A stretch of DNA of 26,374 nucleotides from Porphyromonadaceae bacterium UBA4259 (lineage in GTDB: Bacteria > Bacteroidota > Bacteroidia > Bacteroidales > Muribaculaceae). The position numbers and the translations under genes were made by a program. Below the pieces are notes generated by a model that saw only the letters and a list, made by a program, of their open reading frames with translations, had not been told where the DNA came from and made no database searches. The DNA lies in the NCBI GenBank assembly GCA_002396125.1, contig DGWL01000079.1:4828-31201 (forward strand), in the 5' to 3' direction. Shown in pieces: positions 9,016 to 14,447 of this stretch (its first letter is position 1; each line of letters starts with the position of its first letter).

Positions 9016-9511
9016 GGTCAGTGAGTTTAGAATATAAGTATAGCACCACCTTTTCCACATTGCGGCGAATGCCTTTTTTTTCCTTCTTGTAATAGCCAAT
9101 GTACTTGACAAGAATACTGTCAAGGCCGGCCCGATTGGCGCCAAGCACATCGGTAAAAACTTGGTCGCCTATCACCACCACCTCATTCTTGGTCATATTC
9201 AGCATTTTCAGTGCTTTGTCGAAGGCCGCTGGATGAGGCTTGCCGCTCTCCTCGATGTAGAGGGTGTCGATATTTTCAATAAACCGTTCAATGCGTGCCA
9301 TGTTGTTGTTGGACAGCAACAGCGTCTTGAATCCCATGCCATGCAACCGCGCAAAGAGGTTATCGACCTGCGGTGTGGAATTTGTTCCATGTGGAACAAG
9401 AGTGTTGTCGATGTCGAATATCAGCCCCCTCACACCGCTAGCAAGCAATGCTTCATAGTTGATGCTGAACACATCTTCAACATACTGGCCGGGAAACAAC
9501 AGGCAACGCAT
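8999..9511 (-). CDS. YqeG-like HAD-IIIA phosphatase
   Basis: A 170-residue haloacid-dehalogenase phosphatase resembling Bacillus YqeG. Motif I is FDIDNTL with nucleophile Asp33 and acid/base Asp35. Motif II is LLSNNN, the motif III Lys lies in SGKPHPAAF, and motif IV is VIGDQVFTDVLGAN. The size and absence of a cap domain fit subclass IIIA. The substrate is unknown; some relatives dephosphorylate phosphatidylglycerophosphate, but sequence alone does not show that here. It starts 5 bases after the stop of the TIM-barrel gene and overlaps the VanW gene, so the three are almost certainly one transcript. A parS-like palindrome sits inside its coding sequence at 9383-9398. Confidence 0.9.
   Translation of the reverse strand: MRCLLFPGQYVEDVFSINYEALLASGVRGLIFDIDNTLVPHGTNSTPQVDNLFARLHGMGFKTLLLSNNNMARIERFIENIDTLYIEESGKPHPAAFDKALKMLNMTKNEVVVIGDQVFTDVLGANRAGLDSILVKYIGYYKKEKKGIRRNVEKVVLYLYSKLTDHGKKT
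9383..9398. other. parS-like 16-bp palindrome inside the HAD gene
   Basis: TGTTCCATGTGGAACA fits the ParB-binding consensus TGTTNCACGTGNAACA with a single central change (CACGTG to CATGTG). Both 5-base arms are perfect and complementary. It lies in coding sequence, as many parS sites do. It is the only one of four such sites left of the candidate origin. Confidence 0.65.
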
Positions 9512-9516
9512 AGCGG

Positions 9517-10218
9517 TTATTTCTTTTTCATGTAGTCACACACTTTATCAACTTGACGGGCAAAGTCTTCGCCAAACTTTTTCTCAAAGAAAGCACTGCC
9601 TATTGTGAATGCCCACGGTTGCGCTAGCCGAACCTCGTCGAGGCGTTCCCAACTGTCGATGCTGCCGGCAAGGCACACAGGAGCGTCAACGCCGGCCACA
9701 AGTGCCTTATTGAGTGCCACAGCGTCGCCCATGTAGCGATAGCCCAGCAAGTCGATGCCGGCCGCTCCACGCTCAATGTAACGTCGCGCCTCGGCTATCA
9801 TGCCGTCGATTGTGCCGTTCAACACCGACGGACGTCCCGTCACCTCACCCACAAAGGGCATATACTTTATTTTATGCTCGCGGCAATAATCGTTGATTGA
9901 ATCAAAAAACTTGGTGCCCATCAGCACATCGCAGCCACAACTTGCAGCCACGCGCGCTCCATCCAAGCCTTCGCTCTCGCTATAGGCCACTACCTCAAGA
10001 AAAGTAGTCTTGCCGCAATCACGCATGTGACTATATAGCCGCTTCATCTCCTCAAGTGGCAATGGATGCTCCTTAAATCCCCAGTATTTAGCCTTAGAAT
10101 TGCGACACTGCTCAAAGACTTGTGCAGCATCCATCACAGTGTAGTCATGCCAGGTGAGCATCACAATGAGTTCAGGAGTATTATTAATTTTCAATTTATC
10201 GGTTTCAAGCAGGTTCAT
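9517..10218 (-). CDS. TIM-barrel-fold protein of unknown function
   Basis: A 233-residue soluble protein that I do not recognise as a named enzyme. The strand-helix rhythm and C-terminal phosphate-loop-like segments (APVCLAGSIDSWERL, then AFTIGSAFF) suggest a beta/alpha barrel related to HisA/TrpF or quinolinate phosphoribosyltransferase-like proteins. Possible active-site elements are TWHDYTV near residue 22, WGFKEH, FLEVVAYSE, LMGTKFFD and GAAGIDLLGYRY. I chose the ATG at 10216-10218 (MNLLETDKL); a longer frame to 10272 adds an atypical N-terminus and would bring the start close to the -7 box. It heads the operon with the HAD phosphatase and VanW genes, which hints that the three act in one pathway. 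A phosphorylated small-molecule substrate is inference only. Confidence 0.75.
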   Translation of the reverse strand: MNLLETDKLKINNTPELIVMLTWHDYTVMDAAQVFEQCRNSKAKYWGFKEHPLPLEEMKRLYSHMRDCGKTTFLEVVAYSESEGLDGARVAASCGCDVLMGTKFFDSINDYCREHKIKYMPFVGEVTGRPSVLNGTIDGMIAEARRYIERGAAGIDLLGYRYMGDAVALNKALVAGVDAPVCLAGSIDSWERLDEVRLAQPWAFTIGSAFFEKKFGEDFARQVDKVCDYMKKK

Positions 10219-10303
10219 GTAAAAAGTATTTCTTACCGCATTGACAGTGAAGTGAAAAAAAATTTCTCGCACTCACTGTCCACAACTTATTTCATTCTCA
10301 TGG

Positions 10304-10311
10304 CAAAGATA
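10304..10311 (-). promoter_or_regulatory. Bacteroidetes -7 box for the TIM-barrel/HAD/VanW operon
   Basis: Read on the - strand this is TATCTTTG, a perfect match to TAnnTTTG, 85 bases upstream of the chosen start at 10218. The best upstream TTTG is only 14 bases away, too close for a normal -33 element. Confidence 0.5.
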
Positions 10312-10457
10312 ATATTTTTACTCAACAAAATAGTCACACTGACACCACTTATTATAAACTTTTCAAAATAATTGTGCTCATTATCATTGTTAATAACACT
10401 CTTTTCTAAAATAAATTCTAATTATAAAATAATATATAATTAATTATATTTCAATTA

Positions 10458-10515
10458 TTTACACATTACACAATGCTGTATTACACAACTTTGTGTAACA
10501 CAATATAGTGTGAAA
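10458..10515. repeat. Cluster of TTACACA words with an 18-bp palindrome
   Basis: TTACACAA (10481-10488) and TTGTGTAA (10491-10498) form a perfect 8-bp inverted repeat around CT. Nearby are further copies or near-copies of the same word: TTTACACA (10458-10465), ATTACACAA (10465-10473), TAACACAA (10496-10503) and TAGTGTGA (10507-10514). This looks like a protein-binding cluster, possibly an operator upstream of the - strand operon. The binding protein is unknown. Confidence 0.45.
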
Positions 10516-10570
10516 AATATTACCCAATCCTGTTTTTGAACTGTGGCTGCAACGCCACATTCTATAAAGC

Positions 10571-10607
10571 AGTGGCTGCCCGGTTAATAATTTACCTGGC
10601 AGCCACT
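10571..10607 (-). terminator. Terminator-like hairpin after gpx
   Basis: AGTGGCTGCC (10571-10580) and GGCAGCCACT (10598-10607) form a perfect 10-bp stem about 30 bases beyond the gpx stop. On the + strand it is followed by ATTCTTTTTT and on the - strand only by GCTTTATAG, so the T-run is better for + strand transcription. No + strand gene ends here. Bidirectional use is possible. Confidence 0.6.
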
Positions 10608-10635
10608 ATTCTTTTTTATTATAGCAATAGGAGAT

Positions 10636-11262
10636 TTACTTGCAGCAGCAACCGGCCTCAAGAAGCTTCTTGATATCTTGCTCAATGAGCTTGATGTCGT
10701 GAGTGGGCTCGTAACGTGCAATTACCTTGCCATCTTTGCCAACGAGGAACTTGGTGAAATTCCACTTGATGTCGGGCTTTTTGTCAAAGTCGGGATCCAT
10801 CTTGCGCATCATCTCGTCGAGCTTGCCGCCAATGGGGTGATTAAGGTCAAATCCCTCAAAACCTTTCTCTTTCTTGAGATAGGTGAACAATGGATCCTCG
10901 CCAGGACCATTTACCTCTATTTTCTTAAACTGTGGAAAATCGGTGCCAAAGTTAAGGGTGCAGAACTCATGAATTTCCTCCTCGCTACCGGGAGCTTGAT
11001 TGCCAAACTGGTTGCATGGGAAATCAAGAATCTCCAGACCCTTGTCCTTGTAGTTCTTGTAGAGAGCTTCAAGCTCCTCATACTGTGGCGTGAAACCACA
11101 ACGGGTGGCAGTGTTGACGATGAGCAACACCTTTCCCTTGTATTCACTCAAGGCAACATCATTGCCTTTGCGATCCTTCACTGTAAAATCAAGTACACTG
11201 TTTTGTGCCATAATAGTTGATATACTTAAAATTGCTGTTAATAAAAATGTTACCTTTCTCAT
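10636..11262 (-). CDS. Exported glutathione peroxidase-family (thioredoxin-type) peroxidase
   Basis: A 208-residue peroxidase that reduces hydrogen or lipid peroxides, probably with thioredoxin-like donors because Bacteroidales generally lack glutathione. An N-terminal signal peptide (MRKVTFLLTAILSISTIMA) implies the periplasm. The catalytic residue is Cys55 in NTATRCGFTPQY, not selenocysteine. FPCNQFGNQ supplies the catalytic Gln and a further Cys, and WNFTKFLV supplies the conserved Trp and Asn. The C-terminus ends in a Cys cluster, GCCCK. The signal peptide makes it longer than the usual 160-180-residue cytosolic forms. It starts 30 bases downstream of the nadA stop, so it may be transcribed from the nadA promoter. 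Confidence 0.92.
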   Translation of the reverse strand: MRKVTFLLTAILSISTIMAQNSVLDFTVKDRKGNDVALSEYKGKVLLIVNTATRCGFTPQYEELEALYKNYKDKGLEILDFPCNQFGNQAPGSEEEIHEFCTLNFGTDFPQFKKIEVNGPGEDPLFTYLKKEKGFEGFDLNHPIGGKLDEMMRKMDPDFDKKPDIKWNFTKFLVGKDGKVIARYEPTHDIKLIEQDIKKLLEAGCCCK

Positions 11263-11292
11263 GTGTTTCTCAATTTTTTAGATACTAATATA

Positions 11293-12279
11293 TTACTTAA
11301 TCAATCCCAACTTGGTTGAGATATCAAGCATGCGCTCGATGGGGCGAACAGCCTTCACGCGGGTTTCCTCATCGACCTCGATGGCCGGTGCAAGATACTT
11401 GAGCGAGTTGTAGAGCTTCTCAAGCGTGATAAGCTTCATGTAGGCACACTCGTTGCATGCGCAGCCGGCATCGTCGGGGGGAGCAGGAATAAACTCTTTC
11501 TCGGGGCACCTGCGTTTCATCTCATAGAGAATACCACTCTCGGTAGCAACAATAAACTGCTTGCAGTCGTCTTGAACGGCAAAGTCGAGCAACGCCTTGG
11601 TAGAGCCAATCTTGTCGGCAATCAGGCGAATGGGCTTGGGACACTCGGGATGAACAAGCACCTTAGCCCCGGGATACTGCTGCTTGAGCTCAATAATCTT
11701 CTCAATTGAGAATTTCTCATGCACCTCACAATAGCCATCCCACACCACCATTTCGCGGCCGGTGATGCTGTTGATGTAGTTACCAAGATTGCGGTCGGGA
11801 CCGAAAATCAACTTCTCATCCTCGGGGAAGCTGTCAACAATCTGCTTAGCGTTGCCGCTGGTGACTATAACATCGGTCAACGCTTTCACAGCCGCACTGG
11901 TATTAGCGTAGCTAATAACAGTGTGACCGGGATGCTCCTTGATAAACGCTTCAAACTCGGGCGCTGGGCAACTGTCGCTCAACGAGCAGCCTGCATTGAG
12001 GTCGGGCACGATAACGGTCTTCTCGGGGCACAAAATCTTGGCGGTCTCCCCCATGAAATGTACTCCACACAGCACAATCACCGGTGCTTCCACCTTTTGT
12101 GCCAGCTGTGCCAGCGCCAGGCTATCGCCAATGTAATCGGCCAGTTCCTGAATTTCGTCGCGCTGGTAGAAGTGCGCCATTATCACGGCATTCTTCTCTT
12201 TCTTGAGTTTCAATATTTCTTCCTTGAGGTCGATTCCTGCCGGAATGGGAGCCTCAACGTAGCCTTTTTCAACATTCAT
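11293..12279 (-). CDS. nadA: Quinolinate synthase (iron-sulfur)
   Basis: A [4Fe-4S] enzyme that condenses iminoaspartate with dihydroxyacetone phosphate to quinolinate in NAD synthesis. The 328-residue product has AHFYQRDEIQELAD, GVHFMGETAKIL and VVYANTS-like VISYANTSAAVK. The three cluster-ligand cysteines can be placed by comparison with E. coli C113, C200 and C297: Cys98 in LNAGCSLSDSC, Cys184 in WDGYCEVH and Cys278 in CACNECAYM. nadB and nadC, often neighbours, are not here. The gene is led by five ATT repeats directly before the ATG and a long AT-rich leader. The oxygen-sensitive cluster fits its placement beside peroxidase and rubrerythrin genes, although that is only a suggestion. Confidence 0.95.
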   Translation of the reverse strand: MNVEKGYVEAPIPAGIDLKEEILKLKKEKNAVIMAHFYQRDEIQELADYIGDSLALAQLAQKVEAPVIVLCGVHFMGETAKILCPEKTVIVPDLNAGCSLSDSCPAPEFEAFIKEHPGHTVISYANTSAAVKALTDVIVTSGNAKQIVDSFPEDEKLIFGPDRNLGNYINSITGREMVVWDGYCEVHEKFSIEKIIELKQQYPGAKVLVHPECPKPIRLIADKIGSTKALLDFAVQDDCKQFIVATESGILYEMKRRCPEKEFIPAPPDDAGCACNECAYMKLITLEKLYNSLKYLAPAIEVDEETRVKAVRPIERMLDISTKLGLIK

Positions 12280-12294
12280 ATTATTATTATTATT
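12280..12294. repeat. Five ATT triplets abutting the nadA start
   Basis: Five perfect ATT triplets (AAT on the nadA strand) directly precede the nadA ATG. The A-rich leader next to the start suits Bacteroidetes translation initiation, which depends on an unstructured A-rich region rather than a Shine-Dalgarno sequence. Repeat-length changes could tune expression, which is speculative. Confidence 0.5.
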
Positions 12295-12488
12295 TCTTTA
12301 TTTTATTATTTATAAAAATTATATATGATGATAATGATGTGCTGTTAATTGAGTGCAAAACTTTTTTGCCTAAAACTTGACTTTAGAGTTATTATATTGA
12401 GAATAAAAGTTTTGATATTGTTATTTACAAGTTTAAAAATTGATTTATAGCATTTTCACTACTTTATTAACAACCTGTGAACAACGTG

Positions 12489-12496
12489 CAAAGTTA
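12489..12496 (-). promoter_or_regulatory. Candidate -7 box for nadA-gpx
   Basis: On the - strand this reads TAACTTTG, a perfect TAnnTTTG. A TTTG lies 23 bases upstream (12520-12523), slightly beyond the usual 19-21 spacing. It would give a leader of about 200 bases before the nadA ATG. Confidence 0.4.
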
Positions 12497-12652
12497 ATAA
12501 TTTTATTGATATAAACACGCAAAATTATGCTCAAAACATGTTTAAAACAGGTTTTATAAATTGTGAGTTATTATCTTGGATTTTCGGGTTTCTTGTATAA
12601 GCCATCATCACCTTCCATTTTCCAAATTTTTTGTTCACTTTTTTTCAAAAAC

Positions 12653-12705
12653 TTTTCCACCGTTTTCCACAATGTTTTCCACAACTAAATCCACAGTTAT
12701 TCACA
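12653..12705 (+). other. Array of five DnaA-box-like nonamers
   Basis: Five nonamers in one orientation begin at 12653 (TTTTCCACC), 12663 (TTTTCCACA), 12675 (TTTTCCACA), 12687 (AAATCCACA) and 12697 (TTATTCACA). Start-to-start distances are 10, 12, 12 and 10 bases, about one helical turn. The last matches TTATNCACA exactly, two differ at one position and two at two positions. The helical phasing is what makes this stand out from chance matches in AT-rich DNA. Confidence 0.6.
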
Positions 12706-12717
12706 GGATAAAAACAA

Positions 12718-12756
12718 GCGCGATACTCATTATTATATACATATTGAGCATCGCGC
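12718..12756 (-). terminator. Rho-independent terminator of the rubrerythrin gene
   Basis: GCGCGAT-A-CTCA (12718-12729) pairs with TGAG-C-ATCGCGC (12745-12756), leaving one mismatch. On the - strand the stem is followed by TTGTTTTTATCC, a good T-tract. It lies about 30 bases past the rubrerythrin stop. Confidence 0.8.
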
Positions 12757-12784
12757 CGATGAGTTGTGGAGTAAAAACGGCTAT

Positions 12785-13333
12785 TTACTCGCCAAAGTAG
12801 CGCTTGAGCATGCCGGCGAAGCCTTGACCGTGACGAGCCTCGTCGCGGGCAATTTCATGAACCACGTCGTGGATGGCATCAAGGTCTTGTTGCTTTGCAA
12901 GCTTGGCAATGCGCACACGGTCTTCGCATGCACCAGCCTCGGCAGCTGCACGCTTCTCAAGGTTGGTCTTGGTGTCCCACACGATGTCGCCCAGCAGCTC
13001 GGCATACTTGGCTGCATGCTCAGCCTCTTCCCAAGCATAGCGCTTGAATGCCTCGGCAATCTCGGGATAACCCTCACGCTCGGCTTGACGCGACATAGCC
13101 AGGTACATTCCCACCTCGCTGCACTCGCCGTCGAAGTGAGCCTTGAGTCCCTCGATGATTACAGGATCCACGCCCTTGGCAACACCCAGGGTGTGCTCGG
13201 CAGCGTAGGTAACCTTGTCCTCGGTCATTTCTTTAAACTTGCTGGCAGGTTGCTTGCATTGTGGACACTTCTCGGGAGGTGTGTCACCCTCATGAACATA
13301 ACCGCACACTGTGCATATCCATTTCTTAGCCAT
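12785..13333 (-). CDS. Reverse rubrerythrin (rubredoxin domain first)
   Basis: A 182-residue cytoplasmic peroxidase/oxygen-defence protein of anaerobes. The rubredoxin-like Fe(SCys)4 domain is N-terminal (Cys7, Cys10, Cys23, Cys26; CxxC-x12-CxxC), the reverse of classical rubrerythrin, and is followed by a four-helix ferritin-like di-iron domain. The di-iron ligands fall in FDGECSEVGMYL, WEEAEHAAKYAELL and HEIARDEARHG. It reduces hydrogen peroxide, and in some relatives oxygen, with electrons from NADH via a rubredoxin reductase or similar partner. The gene has its own terminator and is preceded, 93 bases upstream on the same strand, by a mini-rubredoxin gene whose product nearly copies its N-terminal domain. 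Confidence 0.95.
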   Translation of the reverse strand: MAKKWICTVCGYVHEGDTPPEKCPQCKQPASKFKEMTEDKVTYAAEHTLGVAKGVDPVIIEGLKAHFDGECSEVGMYLAMSRQAEREGYPEIAEAFKRYAWEEAEHAAKYAELLGDIVWDTKTNLEKRAAAEAGACEDRVRIAKLAKQQDLDAIHDVVHEIARDEARHGQGFAGMLKRYFGE

Positions 13334-13426
13334 AATTGTTGTTGTCTTTAATTAAATGTGTGAAAATTAATGAATTAGTTTACTTCTTGTTGTAAAGATA
13401 AATTGTGTGAGAGAGAATTTAGTCAA

Positions 13427-13540
13427 TTACTCAACCACTTCCTCGAAGTCCTCGGGTCCAACGCCACACAATGGGCACTCCTCGGGAGGATTGTCGCCTT
13501 CATGAACATAACCGCACACGGTGCATTTCCATTTTTTCAT
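13427..13540 (-). CDS. Mini rubredoxin-like protein (37 residues)
   Basis: An ATG at 13538-13540 opens a 37-codon frame ending TAA at 13427-13429. The product begins MKKWKCTVCGYVHEGDNPPE and has Cys6, Cys9, Cys22 and Cys25 in a CxxC-x12-CxxC pattern, followed by an acidic tail (EDFEEVVE). It is nearly identical in layout to the first 30 residues of the adjacent rubrerythrin and shorter than a standard rubredoxin of about 52 residues. It probably carries one electron on a mononuclear iron site and may feed or be fed by the rubrerythrin. A duplicated domain of the neighbour is the likely origin. A remnant of a broken rubrerythrin is less likely because the frame has a clean start and stop. Confidence 0.85.
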   Translation of the reverse strand: MKKWKCTVCGYVHEGDNPPEECPLCGVGPEDFEEVVE

Positions 13541-13870
13541 AATCGCTTAATTTTGGTTTAAGAGTGAATAAATAATTTAGTTATCAGTAATGATTTCAGT
13601 TATCACGTGTCAATAAGCCTCCATTAAAAGATGGATACTTGAAGAGTTGTAAAAGTACAATCAATTTTATTCTTGTGCAAGTTTTTGCCATAAAAAAGTG
13701 TTTTTAGTTAAACTTAATCTTATTATAGGTAGTCAAATAACTAAAAATGTAAGCTATGATGATGCAGTAAATCACAATTTTGGGTGTTTATAGTACGAAA
13801 CACAAAAGAAATTGCTAACTTTGTGGCAACTTTTTAGACAGATTATTAATAATACAAAACAGATATATTT
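13541..13870. other. Divergent intergenic region
   Basis: 330 bases between the - strand mini-rubredoxin gene and the + strand lipoprotein gene. It is AT-rich and holds a + strand -7 box at 13816-13823. I see no small gene, tRNA, DnaA-box array or strong hairpin. No convincing - strand promoter for the mini-rubredoxin is visible. A CACGTG near 13608 lacks the outer arms of a parS site. Confidence 0.5.
13816..13823 (+). promoter_or_regulatory. Bacteroidetes -7 box for the Tyr-rich lipoprotein gene
   Basis: TAACTTTG matches TAnnTTTG and lies 47 bases upstream of the ATG at 13871, the same spacing seen for leuS. No TTTG is found at the correct -33 distance. Confidence 0.5.
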
Positions 13871-14260
13871 ATGAAAAAATTAAGTATTACTCTCATGCTC
13901 ACCATCTTAGCCATTGGGCTGAGCTCGTGTGACAAGCACTTTTGGTCCAATCTCTCGGGAGGAACTTGGTATTCTTATCTCGAGGTTCAGGGAGCCTACG
14001 AGCGTGATCTTTATCCTAACGATATTAACTACATGGAGATTACATTCCACACCAACGGCACCGGTGTAGTTGGCTTCTACGACGACTTTGGACATTGGGG
14101 CGATTATGGTTTCAACTGGGAAGACCGTGGCAGTTATGTTACCCTCTACTACTATGATGGTGGCAGCGACACCTACTACTACGACTACTACAATGGTTAC
14201 TTGCGATTGTCGAGGAGCTACGGTATGTATAACTTCACCGAGTTCCGTCGCACCTATTGA
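13871..14260 (+). CDS. Small Tyr-rich lipoprotein
   Basis: Not recognised as a named gene. The 129-residue product has a lipoprotein signal (MKKLSITLMLTILAIGLSSC) with the lipidated Cys at position 20. The mature part is rich in Tyr, Gly and Asp, with patches such as LYYYDGG and TYYYDYYNGY, and is mostly predicted beta. The pattern of alternating strands, with Trp early (GGTWYSY) and a basic aromatic end (EFRRTY), recalls small lipocalin-like or immunoglobulin-like Bacteroidales lipoproteins. It stands alone between its own -7 box and a strong terminator, so it is probably a single-gene transcript. The residue after Cys is Asp, which in E. coli would retain it in the inner membrane; that rule may not hold in Bacteroidetes. 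Confidence 0.8.
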   Translation: MKKLSITLMLTILAIGLSSCDKHFWSNLSGGTWYSYLEVQGAYERDLYPNDINYMEITFHTNGTGVVGFYDDFGHWGDYGFNWEDRGSYVTLYYYDGGSDTYYYDYYNGYLRLSRSYGMYNFTEFRRTY

Positions 14261-14282
14261 TGGAAGTGAAAAATTTAAAAAT

Positions 14283-14317
14283 AAGCCCTTGCCTCACGGT
14301 GAGGGCTTGTTTTTTTT
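14283..14317 (+). terminator. Rho-independent terminator after the Tyr-rich lipoprotein gene
   Basis: AAGCCCT (14283-14289) and AGGGCTT (14302-14308) form the stem, with an alternative internal CTCA/TGAG pairing, followed by G and a run of eight T (14310-14317). Confidence 0.85.
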
Positions 14318-14369
14318 GTTTAATAAGAAACAAAATGAGAGTGATGAATAACGAAATGTGGCTTCTTTT

Positions 14370-14401
14370 TTTGTTGGTAAGCGATATTTATTATAATTTT
14401 G
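14370..14401 (+). promoter_or_regulatory. Complete Bacteroidetes promoter of the zinc-ribbon gene
   Basis: A -33 element TTTG (14370-14373) is followed after 20 bases by the -7 element TAATTTTG (14394-14401), matching the TTTG-N19-21-TAnnTTTG pattern. It lies 46 bases upstream of the ATG at 14448. This is the best-formed promoter in the window. Confidence 0.75.
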
Positions 14402-14447
14402 CATTTGGAAAAAATGTATAACACACTCACAAATTGAAAACTTGTAT

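Larger units (their letters stand above)
10219..10635. other. AT-rich intergenic region between gpx and the TIM-barrel operon
   Basis: This gap of about 417 bases holds a - strand -7 box (10304-10311), a very AT-rich block (about 10360-10455, including ATAATATATAATTAATTATA), a cluster of TTACACA/TGTGTAA words with an 18-base palindrome (10458-10515) and the gpx terminator stem (10571-10607). I see no coding gene or tRNA in it. Confidence 0.6.
12280..12784. other. oriC: AT-rich intergenic region, candidate replication origin (oriC)
   Basis: This 505-base gap is strongly AT-rich from 12280 to about 12590. It contains five ATT repeats (12280-12294), ATGATGATAATGATG around 12325-12339, a - strand -7 box (12489-12496), a reverse-oriented TTGTTCACA (12476-12484, one mismatch to TTATTCACA), a tight array of five DnaA-box-like nonamers (12653-12705) and the rubrerythrin terminator (12718-12756). 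An AT-rich unwinding-type tract next to a regular DnaA-box array, in a window that also has parS sites, is the usual make-up of a bacterial chromosomal origin. dnaA is not in the window, but oriC and dnaA are not always adjacent. A 74-codon open frame crosses it but looks spurious. Confidence 0.5.

Noticed and set aside
11080..11130. Selenocysteine glutathione peroxidase
   Set aside because: The catalytic codon encodes Cys, there is no in-frame TGA, and no selenocysteine insertion element is needed.
12576..12800. A 74-codon + strand open frame across the nadA-rubrerythrin gap
   Set aside because: It covers the DnaA-box array and rubrerythrin terminator, has a composition dictated by TTTTCCAC repeats, and lacks a start context or homologous feel.
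13600..13620. CACGTG in the divergent intergenic region as another parS
   Set aside because: Only the central CACGTG matches; the outer arms (GTTAT and TCAAT) do not fit TGTTN and NAACA.
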